Shown: one piece after another, positions 51,513-62,197 of the stretch
Position numbering within the stretch: position 1 is the stretch's first letter
Layout of the letters: every line of letters starts with the position of its first letter
Assembly (NCBI RefSeq): GCF_003289625.1
Contig: NZ_QMBN01000001.1
Coordinates: forward strand, 372,001-436,000
Source: Microbacterium sp. SMR1
GTDB taxonomy: Bacteria > Actinomycetota > Actinomycetes > Actinomycetales > Microbacteriaceae
Direction: 5' to 3'
DNA: 64,000 bases
Made by a program: the position numbers and the translations under genes
Notes under the pieces: generated by a model
Told to the model about the DNA's origin: nothing
Database searches by the model: none
The model's input: the letters and a program-made list of their open reading frames with translations, nothing else

Positions 51513-53972
51513 TCAGGCGACGACGGTGCCGACCGCACCGATCACGCCATCCAGAGGCTGGCCTGACGCGTCGCGCTTGGCTCCGGCCTCGGGCAGAGCG
51601 CGGGTCGCACCGTCAGGACCGACCGCGCGGGGGGAGTCGCCCACCCACGCCAGGGTCAGCGTGTCTTCGCCGCGCAGGAAGCGCTGCGCACGGACGCCGC
51701 CGGTCGCGCGGCCCTTCGCCGGGAACTCCGAGAACGCGGACACCTTGCCGCTGCCGGCGTCAGCACCGGCGAGCGACTGCGTCGACCCGGCGATCGTGAC
51801 GACGACGGTGTTCTCGGACGCCGTCACGGCGCTGAACGCGATGACTCGCTCGCCGTCTGCGACGCGGACGCCCGCCATGCCGCCGGCCGCTCGACCCTGC
51901 GGCCGCACCGCAGCCGCGTCGAATCGCAGCAGCTGAGCATCGGAGGTGACGAAGACCAGCTCGGTCCCGTCGGGGGCGGGCGCAGCGCCGACGACGCGAT
52001 CACCGGGCTTGAGCGAGATGATCTCGGCGTCGGGCTTGCCGGGCGCGAGCTCGGTGGCCGCGACGCGCTTGACCACGCCCTGAGCGGTGCCGAGCGCGAT
52101 CGGCGGTTCGCCGGTCAACGGCACGATGGCCACGACGTGCTCGTTCGCGCCGAGTCCGAGGTACTGGTCGGCCTTCGAGCCGGCCGCGAGCTGGACGCTG
52201 TTGCCGGGAACCGAGGGCAGATCGACGGGCGAGAAGCGGACGAGACGCCCGGTGCTGGTGACGGCGCCGAGGTCGCCACGGACCGTCGCGTCGACGGCAG
52301 ATCGGATGGCGTCGTGCTTGCTCCGTCGCGCAGGCGGGACGATGCCGCTGCTGAGAAGATCTTCGCCGAGCTCTGCGCGGACCATGCGGCCCGTGGCCGA
52401 CAGGAACACGCGGCAGGGCGCGTCGGCGATCTGCAGGTCGGCGCCGGCCTTCTTGCCCGAGCGTGCAGTCACGGGCCCGCCGTTGAGCAGCAGCGTGCGA
52501 CGCGGCGTGCCGTACGTGTCGGCGGCCGCCTCGAGCTCGCGGGCCACCTGGGCTCGGAGCAGCACGTCACTCGCGAGAAGCTCCTCGAGGTGCGCGATCT
52601 CGGCCTTCAACTGGTCGCGCTCGGTCTCGAGCTCGATGCGGGAGAACTTCGTCAGGCGGCGTAGACGCAGTTCGAGGATGTATTCGGCCTGCGGCTGCGA
52701 GAGATCGAAGACGTCGATCAGTCGCGTCCTCGCCTGCTCCCCGTCGTCGGACGCGCGGATGACCTGGATGACCTCGTCGATGTCGAGGATCGCGATGAGC
52801 AGGCCCTCGACGAGGTGCAGGCGCTCCTGCTTCCTGGCCAAGCGGTACCGGCTGCGCCGTGTGACGACCTCGATGCGATGGTCGAGGTAGACGCGCAGCA
52901 GCTCTTTGAGTCCGAGCGTCTGGGGCTGTCCCTCCACCAGCGCGACGTTGTTGATGCCGAACGAGTCCTCGAGCGGGGTCAGCCGGTAGAGCTGCTCGAG
53001 CACCGCGTTCGGGTCGAAGCCCGTCTTGATCGTGATGACGAGGCGCAGCCCGTGGTTGCGATCGGTGAAGTCCTGGACATCCGAGATGCCGGTCAGCTTC
53101 TTGGCGTTGACGGCATCCTTGATCTTCTCGATGATCCGCTCGGGGCCGACCATGTACGGCAGCTCGGTCACGACGAGACCGGTGCGTCGTGGTCCGAGCG
53201 ACTCGACCGACACCTTCGCGCGGGTGCGGAAGGTGCCGCGCCCGTTGGTATAGGCATCCTTGATGCCATCGAGTCCGACGATCACGCCGCCGCCGGGCAG
53301 GTCGGGGCCCGGCACGAACTCCATGAGCTCGTCGAGCGTCGCGTCGGGGTTCTCGAGCAGGTGCACGGCTGCCGCCACGACCTCGATGAGGTTGTGCGGC
53401 GCCATGTTCGTCGCCATACCGACGGCGATGCCCGTCGTTCCGTTGACGAGCAGGTTCGGGTATGCGGCGGGAAGGACAGCCGGCTGCTGGAACTGTCCGT
53501 CGTAGTTCGGGACGAAGTCGACGACGTCCTCGTCGAGGTTCTCGGTCAGGGCGAGCGCGGAGGGCGCCAGCCGGGCCTCGGTGTACCGCGCTGCCGCGGG
53601 CCCGTCGTCGAGCGAGCCGAAGTTGCCGTGTCCGTCGACCAGGGGCACGCGCAGAGCGAAGTCCTGTGCGAGACGGACGAGCGCGTCGTAGATCGCGGAG
53701 TCGCCGTGCGGGTGCAGCTTTCCCATGACTTCGCCCACGACGCGGGCGCTCTTGACGTGTCCCTTGTCAGGACGGAGGCCCATGTCGGCCATTTGGAAGA
53801 GGATGCGCCGCTGCACGGGCTTGAGGCCGTCACGCGCGTCGGGAAGCGCGCGGGAGTAGATGACCGAATACGCGTACTCGAGGAACGAACCCTGCATCTC
53901 CGCCGAGACGTCGACGTCCTCGATGCGCTCCGGCTGGTCGGGGACGGGTGAAGCGGTGCGGGATGCGGCCAT
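51513..53972 (-). CDS. parC: DNA topoisomerase IV subunit A
   Basis: The 819-residue DNA breakage-reunion subunit, with N-terminal winged-helix and catalytic Tyr in [12 protein letters not shown], upstream motif [16 protein letters not shown], and C-terminal beta-pinwheel repeats ([23 protein letters not shown]). No canonical GyrA-box is clear, which fits ParC better than GyrA. It converges on parE with a 110-base gap that shows no terminator-like hairpin I can support. Confidence 0.85.
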   Translation of the reverse strand: MAASRTASPVPDQPERIEDVDVSAEMQGSFLEYAYSVIYSRALPDARDGLKPVQRRILFQMADMGLRPDKGHVKSARVVGEVMGKLHPHGDSAIYDALVRLAQDFALRVPLVDGHGNFGSLDDGPAAARYTEARLAPSALALTENLDEDVVDFVPNYDGQFQQPAVLPAAYPNLLVNGTTGIAVGMATNMAPHNLIEVVAAAVHLLENPDATLDELMEFVPGPDLPGGGVIVGLDGIKDAYTNGRGTFRTRAKVSVESLGPRRTGLVVTELPYMVGPERIIEKIKDAVNAKKLTGISDVQDFTDRNHGLRLVITIKTGFDPNAVLEQLYRLTPLEDSFGINNVALVEGQPQTLGLKELLRVYLDHRIEVVTRRSRYRLARKQERLHLVEGLLIAILDIDEVIQVIRASDDGEQARTRLIDVFDLSQPQAEYILELRLRRLTKFSRIELETERDQLKAEIAHLEELLASDVLLRAQVARELEAAADTYGTPRRTLLLNGGPVTARSGKKAGADLQIADAPCRVFLSATGRMVRAELGEDLLSSGIVPPARRSKHDAIRSAVDATVRGDLGAVTSTGRLVRFSPVDLPSVPGNSVQLAAGSKADQYLGLGANEHVVAIVPLTGEPPIALGTAQGVVKRVAATELAPGKPDAEIISLKPGDRVVGAAPAPDGTELVFVTSDAQLLRFDAAAVRPQGRAAGGMAGVRVADGERVIAFSAVTASENTVVVTIAGSTQSLAGADAGSGKVSAFSEFPAKGRATGGVRAQRFLRGEDTLTLAWVGDSPRAVGPDGATRALPEAGAKRDASGQPLDGVIGAVGTVVA

Positions 53973-54035
53973 GGAGCTGTACGGACCTCGATCGGGGATG
54001 GGAGTGCGGATGCCGGGTGTGCGAGACTGTCCGCG

Positions 54036-55163
54036 ATGCCCTCCAGCCTACCGATCGACCCGCCCACGGCCCGGAGCCTCACCGGTGTGCTGTCGCAGCT
54101 GATCGCCTCCGTCTCGGGTCGATCCGACTGGTTCGCTCCGGCGCGATCGGCGATCGTCATCGTCGCCGACGGGCTGGGGCGCGGCAACCTCGCTCAGCGG
54201 GCCGCTTACGCCCGGTTTCTCTCCGAGCGGATGGCCAAGCGGGATGCCGCTCGCACGGTGTTCCCGGCGACGACCGCCGCCGCCCTGAGCAGTCTCTTCA
54301 CCGGCGTGCTTCCGGGTGAGCACGGCATCGTCGGCTATCGCGTCCGCGTGCCGGGCACCGCATCCGCTCCCAATCAGCTGACGGGGTGGGAGCAAGACGG
54401 GCTCGATCCGCTCTCGTGGCAGCGCGCGCAGCCGGTCTTCGAGCGCGAGGTCGCCGGGGGAAGACGCTGTTTCGTCGTGAGCCGGGCGCAGTACGCCGGC
54501 ACGGGGTTCACGACTGCGACGGTGCGCGGCGCCGAGTTCGTCGCGGCCACGGGGATCGGCGAGCGTCTCGCGATGGCTGAGGCCCTCGCGGGCGCTCATG
54601 ATGGGTCCCTCATCTACGTCTACATTCCCGAGCTCGACGTCATCGGGCACGCGCAGGGCTGGGAGAGCGACCGGTGGTCGGCCGAGCTGGAGTCGCTCGA
54701 CGCCGAGCTGCGGCGCTGGGACCGTCAACTGGCACCCGGGATCGGCGCGGTGCTGACGGCCGACCACGGCATGATCGACGTTCCCGCCCACCGGCATGTG
54801 CTGCTCGGAGAGGGGGACCCGCTCGTCGACGAGGTCGAAGTCATCGGCGGCGAGCCGCGGATGCTGCACCTCTATGCGTCGGACGGCGCGGCCGAACGGG
54901 TCGCTTCGCGCTGGCGCGACGCGGAGTCGGATCGCTCCTGGGTCGTGACGCGCGAGGAGGCGATCGACGCCGGGCTGTTCGGACCGGTGCACCCCGAGGT
55001 CGTACCGCGGATCGGCGACGTGCTGGTCGCCGCGCGCTCAGCGGTGGCCTACTACGACGATCGTCTCGCCGACAAGAAACCGCAGCGCATGGTCGGCCAG
55101 CACGGATCTCTGACGGATCAGGAGCGGATCGTCCCGCTGGTCCGTCTCGGCGCTTTCGCCTGA
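54036..55163 (+). CDS. Alkaline-phosphatase-superfamily nucleotide pyrophosphatase/phosphodiesterase
   Basis: A 375-residue protein of the type I phosphodiesterase/nucleotide pyrophosphatase fold. The metal site includes Asp in [13 protein letters not shown], nucleophile Thr in [24 protein letters not shown] (Asp, His) and [11 protein letters not shown] (Asp-His). No signal peptide is obvious at the N-terminus. Substrate unknown. It is divergent from parC, and sepH follows on the opposite strand. Confidence 0.82.
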   Translation: MPSSLPIDPPTARSLTGVLSQLIASVSGRSDWFAPARSAIVIVADGLGRGNLAQRAAYARFLSERMAKRDAARTVFPATTAAALSSLFTGVLPGEHGIVGYRVRVPGTASAPNQLTGWEQDGLDPLSWQRAQPVFEREVAGGRRCFVVSRAQYAGTGFTTATVRGAEFVAATGIGERLAMAEALAGAHDGSLIYVYIPELDVIGHAQGWESDRWSAELESLDAELRRWDRQLAPGIGAVLTADHGMIDVPAHRHVLLGEGDPLVDEVEVIGGEPRMLHLYASDGAAERVASRWRDAESDRSWVVTREEAIDAGLFGPVHPEVVPRIGDVLVAARSAVAYYDDRLADKKPQRMVGQHGSLTDQERIVPLVRLGAFA

Positions 55164-55167
55164 GCGG

Positions 55168-56211
55168 TCAGGCGTCCTCGCTGCGAGCGCCGAAGACGAT
55201 CTCGTCCCACGAGGGCATCGACGTGCGGCCACCGCGACGGCGAGTCTCGGGCGCGGAATCCTCGCTCGCGGGCTCGGTCTTCGGCGTCTCGGGTTCGGAC
55301 GGCGCAGGCTCGGCTGGCTCGCGCTGACCGGCCTCCAGGGCATCGAAGAGGGCGACCGGAGTGCGTTCCCGCGCGTCGGCACCGCGGTCCTCGCCGGGCA
55401 TCGGCTCACGCTGCCCCCGGCGACGCCGGAGCGCTTCGAGCAGATCGGCGGTCTCCGACGAGGTCACGACCGGCTCGGGTGCTCGCTTGATCGCCGCGTC
55501 CTTCGCGTTCGTGCTGCGCAGCGAGTTCGACGCGACCGCGTCAGCGTCGGCGGCGGCGGCGGGATGCCGCGGCCCGAAGGCGCCGCTGTCGAACCGTGAC
55601 TCGTCCTTGGCCTGCGGCGTGTCGAGGGCGCGCAGACGGGGGATCAGTCCCTCCGGCAACGACCCCTGGCGCGACAACTGCGTCGCATCCGAGTTCAGCG
55701 GTGCCAGCGACGAGCGCCGCGGGTCGAACGACCACCGTGCGTCGTGCTCCACCTCGCCGACCGTGAACTCGACCTTCACGATCCAGCCGTCGGGTTCGCG
55801 CCAGCTGCTCCACCGCTCGCCGGTCGCGCCTGCCTCGCTGAGCTTGGTGCGAACCGCCGTTCCGAAGGTCGGCTGCGCATCGGGCTCCAGCTCGCCTGCG
55901 ATGAGGACGGGCACGGCGAGCGCTTGCCCGACGATGTGCTCGCGTTCGGCGATGATCGGGCGCTCGTAACGCGCGACGTCCTCGACCCGGACTCCGAGGA
56001 GGGTGGCGACGTCAGCGGCGCTCATCCCGGAGCGGATGTGCGATTGGATCTCGCGCGGGCTGGGGCGAGGGGCCCGCGGTTCGTCCGTCGGCCGGGCGCG
56101 GCGCAGCTGGGCGCGCAGCGTCTCGTTCACCGGCAACGCGAAGCGCTCCCCGGACTCGGTGGCGAGGACGAGGATGCCCTCCTCGGTCCCGATGACCTTG
56201 AGCTGTTCCAT
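55168..56211 (-). CDS. sepH: Septation protein SepH
   Basis: SepH is an actinobacterial FtsZ-binding cell-division protein. The 347-residue protein has the conserved N-terminal DUF3071/SepH domain (MEQLKVIGTEEGILVLAT), a helix-turn-helix-like part RPSPREIQSHIRSGMSAADVA, then GVRVEDVARYERP. A disordered acidic C-terminus ends SMPSWDEIVFGARSEDA, which may be its partner-binding segment. The start at 56211 is the family start. Confidence 0.9.
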   Translation of the reverse strand: MEQLKVIGTEEGILVLATESGERFALPVNETLRAQLRRARPTDEPRAPRPSPREIQSHIRSGMSAADVATLLGVRVEDVARYERPIIAEREHIVGQALAVPVLIAGELEPDAQPTFGTAVRTKLSEAGATGERWSSWREPDGWIVKVEFTVGEVEHDARWSFDPRRSSLAPLNSDATQLSRQGSLPEGLIPRLRALDTPQAKDESRFDSGAFGPRHPAAAADADAVASNSLRSTNAKDAAIKRAPEPVVTSSETADLLEALRRRRGQREPMPGEDRGADARERTPVALFDALEAGQREPAEPAPSEPETPKTEPASEDSAPETRRRGGRTSMPSWDEIVFGARSEDA

Positions 56212-56439
56212 GCGCAGAACCCTCCCAGCGATACGTGTGCCGTCATGGTGTCACAGGCATCCGGGCACCGCGGGAATATCCGGGGCGCGCCGCCGGTTTC
56301 GGGGGGCGAACCGGTCGTGCGCATCCGTTCCCGGAAGGATCTTCCGCGACGTTTTGCGAAAATCGCGCCGGTCATGCAAACTATCGCCGCCCCACTCGGC
56401 GCGGCAACCGGCAACACCTGGAAGTAGAGGCCTTTCGAC

Positions 56440-56733
56440 ATGGCTACGGATTACGACGCACCCCGCAAGACCGAGGACGACAGCGAGTCGATCGAGGCCC
56501 TGAAGGAGCGCGTGCCCGACAAGTCGTCGGGCTCGATCGACAACGAGGACGCCGACAACCCGTCGGGCTTCGAGCTGCCCGGGGCCGACCTCTCGGACCT
56601 CGAACTCGATGTCGTCGTCCTGCCCCCGCAGGAGGACGAGTTCACGTGCATGGAGTGCTTCCTCGTGAAGCACCGCACTCAGATCGATCACGAGACCAAG
56701 GTCGGCGCCATCTGCACCGAGTGCGCGGCCTGA
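56440..56733 (+). CDS. DUF4193 family protein
   Basis: A 97-residue actinobacterial protein starting MATDYDAPRKTEDDSESIEA. A C-terminal pair of CxxC motifs is in FTCMECFLVKHRTQ and ICTECAA, likely a zinc ribbon. The middle is acidic. In actinobacteria DUF4193 genes lie next to sepH and dut regions, as here. Function unknown. Confidence 0.88.
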   Translation: MATDYDAPRKTEDDSESIEALKERVPDKSSGSIDNEDADNPSGFELPGADLSDLELDVVVLPPQEDEFTCMECFLVKHRTQIDHETKVGAICTECAA

Positions 56734-56796
56734 TCGCACGACCTTCGCTGACCCTCGACGCTCCGGCGTCGGGGGTCTGTCTTTTACCGAGCGGCG

Positions 56797-57294
56797 TTAC
56801 GCGTCGGGGCCGGCCGGGGCGGCGGTCGCGCGGGCGCTCTCGATCACCGCGGCGACGCGGGCGGGCGTCCGCGAGGAGAACACCCAGTGGGTGACCGGAT
56901 CGTCGTCGTCTTCGATCGCGATCCGTACGACTCCGTCGATGCCGCCACGCAGAAGGTGCCAGGAACTCGACGACAGGCCGGGCCCGCGTGCCTGCCGCGC
57001 GGCGTCACCGGTGAACGTCTCGATCTCGCCGAGGTAGGTGAGCTCGATGCTCGCGCGCCCGACTCGGAGCCGCTCGCCGGTGACTTCGATCACCGGTGAG
57101 AGGGAGATGAGTCCCGCCACGACGAGGGCTCCCACGGCGATGCCGGCGATGAGCCCGACCACCGAGTCGAGCGGGGCGAGCACGAGAGCGACCATCGGCC
57201 CGCAGACGGCGGCGCTCACCAGAGCCCACAGGGATGGGCTCAGGCGCTCGCGGTAGCTTGTGGCGGGCGAGGTGGCGGGGGCGGAACTGTGCAT
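56797..57294 (-). CDS. DUF3093 family membrane protein
   Basis: A 165-residue protein with two N-terminal hydrophobic segments (LWALVSAAVCGPMVALVLA and VVGLIAGIAVGALVVAGLI) and a conserved cytosolic domain with IELTYLGEIETFTGD and HWVFSSRTPARV. Family function unknown. ATG at 57294 is chosen because the longer frame runs through dut antisense. It is divergent from dut across 12 bases. Confidence 0.85.
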   Translation of the reverse strand: MHSSAPATSPATSYRERLSPSLWALVSAAVCGPMVALVLAPLDSVVGLIAGIAVGALVVAGLISLSPVIEVTGERLRVGRASIELTYLGEIETFTGDAARQARGPGLSSSSWHLLRGGIDGVVRIAIEDDDDPVTHWVFSSRTPARVAAVIESARATAAPAGPDA

Positions 57295-57306
57295 TAGCCT
57301 CGTGGG

Positions 57307-57762
57307 GTGACCGAATCCGTGGACGTCCCCATTATCGCCGCCGACGTTCCCGTTTACGCCCATCCCGGAGATGCCGGAGCAGATCTCGTGTCCGTCGAGC
57401 AGCTGCGGCTCGAGCCCGGGCAGCGCGCACTCGTGGGGACCGGTGTCCGAATCGCCCTGCCGGACGGCTTCGCCGCCTTCGTCGTGCCGCGCAGCGGGCT
57501 CGCGGCGAAGCACGGGATCACCGTGGTCAACTCGCCGGGAACGGTCGACGCCGGGTACCGCGGAGAGATCAAGGTCACGCTCCTGAACACCGACACCGCC
57601 GAGCCGTACGACATCGCGCCCGGCGACCGCATCGCCCAACTGATCGTCATGCCCGTCACCCGGGCCCGCTTCATCCCCGTCGACACCCTGCCCGAGAGCG
57701 TTCGCGGTGAGGGCGGTTTCGGCTCGACCGGCTATCAGCAGCAGACAGGAGTACCCGCATGA
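57307..57762 (+). CDS. dut: dUTP diphosphatase
   Basis: Hydrolyses dUTP to dUMP and keeps uracil out of DNA. The 151-residue protein has the five motifs: AHPGDAGADLVS, PRSGLAAKHGITV, GTVDAGYRGEIKVTLLN, RIAQLIVMPV and the C-terminal GEGGFGSTG that closes over the substrate. A trimer is expected from family knowledge. It overlaps the DUF3710 gene by four bases. Confidence 0.96.
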   Translation: MTESVDVPIIAADVPVYAHPGDAGADLVSVEQLRLEPGQRALVGTGVRIALPDGFAAFVVPRSGLAAKHGITVVNSPGTVDAGYRGEIKVTLLNTDTAEPYDIAPGDRIAQLIVMPVTRARFIPVDTLPESVRGEGGFGSTGYQQQTGVPA

Positions 57763-58337
57763 GCGACGACGCGAAGTCGGCACCCGCCGACCGGGCCACG
57801 GCAGGCCCCTTCGACGAGTCCGAGGCCAACCCGGTTCGTCCGTACATCGATCTGGGCGGTATCAAGGTGCTGCCGCGCGAGGGGCTGAACCTGCGTCTCG
57901 AGGTCGAGGAACAGACGAAGCGCATTGTCGCGGTCGGTCTCGACTACGCCGGTTCGACGCTTCAGGTCCAGCCGTTCGCAGCGCCCCGTTCGACGGGGCT
58001 CTGGGAGGAGACGCGCGAGCAGATCCGCCAGCAGGTGCGCCAGCAGGGCGGTCGCGTCGAGGAGCGCGAAGGCCCGCTCGGCCCGGAGCTGCTCGCCGAG
58101 GTCCCCGTGATGGCCGGGGCGGAGGGCAGCGGAAAGCGTCTCGCACGTTTCGTCGGCGTCGACGGGCCGCGGTGGTTCCTCCGAGGCGTCATCGGCGGTG
58201 CGGCGACCAATGACGTCGACGCGGCTGCGCAGGTCGAGGATCTCTTCCGGTCGCTCGTGGTCGTCCGCGGCGGATCGCCGATGCCGCCGCGTGACCTCAT
58301 CCCGCTCAAGATGCCGGCGACCCCCGGCTCGGCGTGA
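57759..58337 (+). CDS. DUF3710 family protein
   Basis: A 192-residue actinobacterial protein with conserved stretches VRPYIDLGGIKVLPREGLNL, GVDGPRWFLRGVIGG and LFRSLVVVRGGSPMPPRDLIPL. Function unknown. It overlaps dut and the DUF3159 gene by ATGA or GTGA, so all three are coupled. This gene set is conserved next to dut in actinobacteria. Confidence 0.86.
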   Translation: MSDDAKSAPADRATAGPFDESEANPVRPYIDLGGIKVLPREGLNLRLEVEEQTKRIVAVGLDYAGSTLQVQPFAAPRSTGLWEETREQIRQQVRQQGGRVEEREGPLGPELLAEVPVMAGAEGSGKRLARFVGVDGPRWFLRGVIGGAATNDVDAAAQVEDLFRSLVVVRGGSPMPPRDLIPLKMPATPGSA

Positions 58338-59101
58338 GCGCTGACGAACGGCGCGAGGCCGCGACCGAGCGCCCCGCCGATCTCACCCCGCCCGAGCCGG
58401 CGGCCTCGACCTCGGGCGTTCTCGGAGCCGCGCTCGGCGAGGCTGCGCGCAAGGCCGGTTTCGATCCCGACACCGAGGCTTCGACCGGGGGCGTCGTCTG
58501 GCGCGCGATGGGCGGTTTCCGCGGCATCGTCGAGGCCGTCCTCCCCGGCTTGGTCTTCATCGTCGTGTTCACGCTCACGACGGACCCGCAGACCCGTGAG
58601 GCGAATCTCTGGCTGTCGCTCGGACTGTCGGTCGGCGTCGCCGCGGTGTTCACGCTGCTGCGCCTCATCCAGCGCGGCCCGGCAGGAGCCGCATTCGGAG
58701 GTCTCATCGCGACCGCTGCGGCCGCGGGGCTGGCGCTGTGGACGGGGCGGGGGCAGGACAACTTCATCCCGGGTCTGATCACCAATGCGGCTTACGGGAC
58801 CGCCTTCCTGGTCTCGGCCCTCATCGGATGGTCGCTCATCGGACTCGCCGCCGGATTCCTCATGAACGAGGGCGTCGCCTGGAGGCGTGACAAGCGCAAG
58901 CGCCGCGTCTACTTCTGGCTCGCGATCGCCTGGGCGGGGCTCTTCTACCTCAGGCTCGCCGTGCAACTGCCGCTGTACTTCGCCGACGAAGTCGCCGCCC
59001 TCGGAACCCTGAAGCTCGTCATGGGCCTGCCGCTGTTCGCCCCGCTCGCGGCCGTCACCTGGCTCGCCGTGCGGGCGCTCTATAAGCGGCCCGCCGAGTG
59101 A
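58334..59101 (+). CDS. DUF3159 family membrane protein
   Basis: A 255-residue membrane protein with about six hydrophobic segments, for example LVFIVVFTLTTDPQTRE (residue 75) and a late one containing LVMGLPLFAPLAAVTWLAV. A conserved basic patch, RRDKRKRRVYFW, precedes the last segments. The N-terminal 60 residues are Ala/Pro/Glu-rich and cytosolic. Function unknown. Coupled to DUF3710 by overlap. Confidence 0.85.
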   Translation: MSADERREAATERPADLTPPEPAASTSGVLGAALGEAARKAGFDPDTEASTGGVVWRAMGGFRGIVEAVLPGLVFIVVFTLTTDPQTREANLWLSLGLSVGVAAVFTLLRLIQRGPAGAAFGGLIATAAAAGLALWTGRGQDNFIPGLITNAAYGTAFLVSALIGWSLIGLAAGFLMNEGVAWRRDKRKRRVYFWLAIAWAGLFYLRLAVQLPLYFADEVAALGTLKLVMGLPLFAPLAAVTWLAVRALYKRPAE

Positions 59102-59104
59102 TAC

Positions 59105-59128
59105 ATTTATCTTGACGTCAAGATAAAT
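59105..59128. promoter_or_regulatory. Perfect 24-base palindrome upstream of acnA (candidate operator)
   Basis: ATTTATCTTGAC is followed immediately by its reverse complement. The centre contains TTGAC, which could be a -35 element of acnA. Perfect symmetry and location 106 bases before the acnA GTG mark it as a likely operator; the repressor is not known to me. Confidence 0.75.
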
Positions 59129-59234
59129 TTCCCCCGATCCGACTAAGGGTCGCCTCACTAGATCGACCGGTGCGGCGAGGGGATGATGGGACAGTGCGCG
59201 CGAGCGCGCGGCCCGCCGATGAAGGAGAGCAGAC

Positions 59235-62093
59235 GTGTCCACTGTTGACAGCTTCGGAGCCAAGAGCACCCTGACGGTCGGCAGCACCGACTACGAGATC
59301 TTCCGGATCGACACGGTCGAGGGTTACGACCGTCTTCCCTTCAGCCTCAAGGTGCTGCTCGAGAACCTCCTGCGCACCGAGGACGGCGCGAACGTGACGC
59401 AGGAGCAGATCCGCGCGCTGGGTTCGTGGGACGCCTCGGCAGAGCCCGACACCGAGATCCAGTTCACCCCGGCCCGCGTCGTGATGCAGGACTTCACGGG
59501 CGTGCCCTGCATCGTCGATCTCGCCACGATGCGCGAGGCGGTGACCGCGCTCGGCGGTGACCCCAACCGCATCAACCCGCTCTCGCCCGCCGAGATGGTC
59601 ATCGACCACTCGGTCATCGCCGATCTCTTCGGCAGCGAGAACGCCCTCGAGCGCAACGTCGAGATCGAGTACGAGCGCAACGGCGAGCGTTACCAGTTCC
59701 TCCGTTGGGGTCAGGGCGCGTTCGACGACTTCAAGGTCGTCCCCCCGGGCACCGGCATCGTCCACCAGGTGAACATCGAGCACCTCGCGAAGGTCATCTA
59801 CGACCGCAACGTCGACGGTGTGCTCCGTGCGTACCCCGACACCTGTGTCGGCACCGACTCGCACACCACGATGGTCAACGGCCTCGGTGTCCTGGGTTGG
59901 GGTGTCGGCGGCATCGAGGCCGAGGCCGCGATGCTCGGTCAGCCCGTGTCGATGCTCATCCCGCGCGTCGTGGGCTTCAAGCTCACCGGCGAGATCCCCG
60001 CGGGCGTCACCGCGACCGACGTCGTGCTGACGATCACCGACATGCTGCGCAAGCACGGCGTGGTCGGCAAGTTCGTCGAGTTCTACGGCGCCGGCGTCGG
60101 GTCCGTCCCGCTCGCGAACCGCGCCACGATCGGCAACATGAGCCCCGAGTTCGGGTCGACCGCCGCGATGTTCCCCATCGACGACGTCACGCTCGACTAC
60201 CTGCGCCTGACCGGCCGCGACGAGCAGACCGTCGCCCTCGTCGAGGCGTACGCGAAGGAGCAGTCGCTCTGGCACGACCCCGCGAACGAGCCGAGCTACA
60301 GCGAGTACATGGAGCTCGACCTCTCGACGGTCGTCCCGTCGATCGCCGGCCCGAAGCGCCCGCAGGACCGCATCCTCCTGTCGGAGTCGAAGGAGCAGTT
60401 CGCGAAGGACATCCTCAACTACGCGACGGCCGCCGACGAGGCCGTCGAGGTCGAGGGCACCTTCCCGGCGTCCGACCCGGGCAACGCCCCGGGCGTCGAG
60501 CACGAGACCCACTCCGACGACACCGTCTCGCACCAGCACGACCACGCGCACGCGGGTCTGCTCTCGAGCGGCGCACGCCATGCGGCATCCAACCCGGTGA
60601 AGGTCACGCAGCCGTCGGGCGAGAGCTACATGCTCGACAACGGCGCAGTGACGCTCGCGGCCATCACGTCGTGCACCAACACGTCGAACCCGTCGGTCAT
60701 GATCGCCGCAGGTCTGCTGGCCCGCAAGGCCTCGGAGCGCGGCCTCACGCGCAAGCCGTGGGTCAAGACGACGCTCGGCCCCGGCTCGAAGGTCGTCACC
60801 GACTACTACGAGAAGTCCGGCCTCGACAAGGACCTCGAGAACCTCGGCTTCTACACCGTCGGCTACGGCTGCACGATCTGCATCGGAAACTCCGGCCCGC
60901 TGATCGAAGAGGTCTCGGCCGCGATCAACGAGAACGACCTCGCGGTCACCGCGGTGCTCTCGGGCAACCGCAACTTCGAAGGCCGCATCAGCCCCGACGT
61001 CAAGATGAACTACCTGGCCTCGCCGCCGCTGGTCGTGGCCTATGCGCTGGCCGGGTCGATGAACTTCGACTTCGAGACCGATGCGCTCGGCAAGGACTCG
61101 GACGGCAACGACGTCTTCCTCAAGGACATCTGGCCCGCTCCCGATGCGGTCCAGGAGATCATCGACTCGTCGATCTCGCGTGAGCAGTTCATCAAGCAGT
61201 ACGCCACCGTGTTCGACGGTGACGAGCGCTGGAAGAACCTGCCCACGCCGACCGGCCCGGTGTTCGAGTGGGACGAGGACTCGACCTACGTCCGCAAGGC
61301 GCCGTACTTCGACGGCATGCAGATGGAGCTGACCCCGGTCGCCGACATCACCGGTGCGCGCGTCATGGCGACGCTGGGCGACTCGGTCACCACCGACCAC
61401 ATCAGCCCGGCCGGAAACATCAAGGCCGGCACCCCGGCCGCGCAGTACCTCACCGAGCACGGCGTCGCGCAGAAGGACTTCAACTCCTACGGCTCGCGCC
61501 GTGGCAACCACGAGGTCATGATCCGCGGAACCTTCGCCAACATCCGTCTGAAGAACGAGCTCACGGCAGCGGTCAACGACGGCAAGGTCGTCGAGGGCGG
61601 CTACACGCGCGACTTCACCCAGGAGGGCGGCCCGCAGTCGTTCATCTACGACGCGAGCCAGAACTACCAGGCGCAGGGTACGCCGCTCGTCATCTTCGGC
61701 GGCAAGGAGTACGGCTCGGGCTCGTCACGCGACTGGGCGGCGAAGGGCACCAACCTCCTCGGCGTGAAGGCCGTCATCACCGAGAGCTTCGAGCGCATCC
61801 ACCGCTCGAACCTGATCGGCATGGGCGTCGTCCCGCTGCAGTTCCCCGCCGGTGAGAGCTGGAAGTCGCTGGGACTCGACGGCACCGAGATCATCTCGAT
61901 CACGGGCCTCGAGCAGCTGAACGAAGGCGTCACCCCGAAGACGGTGAAGGTCGTCGCCGAGCCGAGCGAGTTCTCGCCCGAGGGCAAGCAGACGGTCGAG
62001 TTCGACGCGATCGTGCGCATCGACACCCCCGGTGAGGCCGACTACTACCGCAACGGCGGCATCCTGCAGTACGTGCTGCGCTCGCTCGTCTGA
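59235..62093 (+). CDS. acnA: Aconitate hydratase A
   Basis: Interconverts citrate and isocitrate in the TCA cycle with a 4Fe-4S cluster. The 952-residue protein shows [32 protein letters not shown] with cluster Cys, [13 protein letters not shown] with two more cluster Cys, and [13 protein letters not shown] of the swivelling domain. The His/Asp-rich segment around [13 protein letters not shown] near residue 430 is an odd, probable loop insertion that is not in all homologues. GTG with GAAGGAG upstream is chosen. Confidence 0.96.
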   Translation: MSTVDSFGAKSTLTVGSTDYEIFRIDTVEGYDRLPFSLKVLLENLLRTEDGANVTQEQIRALGSWDASAEPDTEIQFTPARVVMQDFTGVPCIVDLATMREAVTALGGDPNRINPLSPAEMVIDHSVIADLFGSENALERNVEIEYERNGERYQFLRWGQGAFDDFKVVPPGTGIVHQVNIEHLAKVIYDRNVDGVLRAYPDTCVGTDSHTTMVNGLGVLGWGVGGIEAEAAMLGQPVSMLIPRVVGFKLTGEIPAGVTATDVVLTITDMLRKHGVVGKFVEFYGAGVGSVPLANRATIGNMSPEFGSTAAMFPIDDVTLDYLRLTGRDEQTVALVEAYAKEQSLWHDPANEPSYSEYMELDLSTVVPSIAGPKRPQDRILLSESKEQFAKDILNYATAADEAVEVEGTFPASDPGNAPGVEHETHSDDTVSHQHDHAHAGLLSSGARHAASNPVKVTQPSGESYMLDNGAVTLAAITSCTNTSNPSVMIAAGLLARKASERGLTRKPWVKTTLGPGSKVVTDYYEKSGLDKDLENLGFYTVGYGCTICIGNSGPLIEEVSAAINENDLAVTAVLSGNRNFEGRISPDVKMNYLASPPLVVAYALAGSMNFDFETDALGKDSDGNDVFLKDIWPAPDAVQEIIDSSISREQFIKQYATVFDGDERWKNLPTPTGPVFEWDEDSTYVRKAPYFDGMQMELTPVADITGARVMATLGDSVTTDHISPAGNIKAGTPAAQYLTEHGVAQKDFNSYGSRRGNHEVMIRGTFANIRLKNELTAAVNDGKVVEGGYTRDFTQEGGPQSFIYDASQNYQAQGTPLVIFGGKEYGSGSSRDWAAKGTNLLGVKAVITESFERIHRSNLIGMGVVPLQFPAGESWKSLGLDGTEIISITGLEQLNEGVTPKTVKVVAEPSEFSPEGKQTVEFDAIVRIDTPGEADYYRNGGILQYVLRSLV

Positions 62094-62113
62094 GACACGG
62101 AGCTGCAGTAGTC

Positions 62114-62150
62114 CACGAGAGGCCGGAGCGTCCAGCTCCGGCCTCTCGTG
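62114..62150. terminator. Hairpin after acnA
   Basis: A perfect 16-bp stem (62114-62129 with 62135-62150) with a 5-base loop, about 20 bases after the acnA stop and before dxs. No T run follows, yet the stem strength suggests termination. Confidence 0.7.
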
Positions 62151-62197
62151 CATCCCGCTGATTAGACTTACCGGCACCCGATGGAAGGAGGAGCTCG

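Noticed and set aside
59118..61511. A 797-codon frame antisense to acnA
   Set aside because: Shadow of acnA; no domain and atypical composition.
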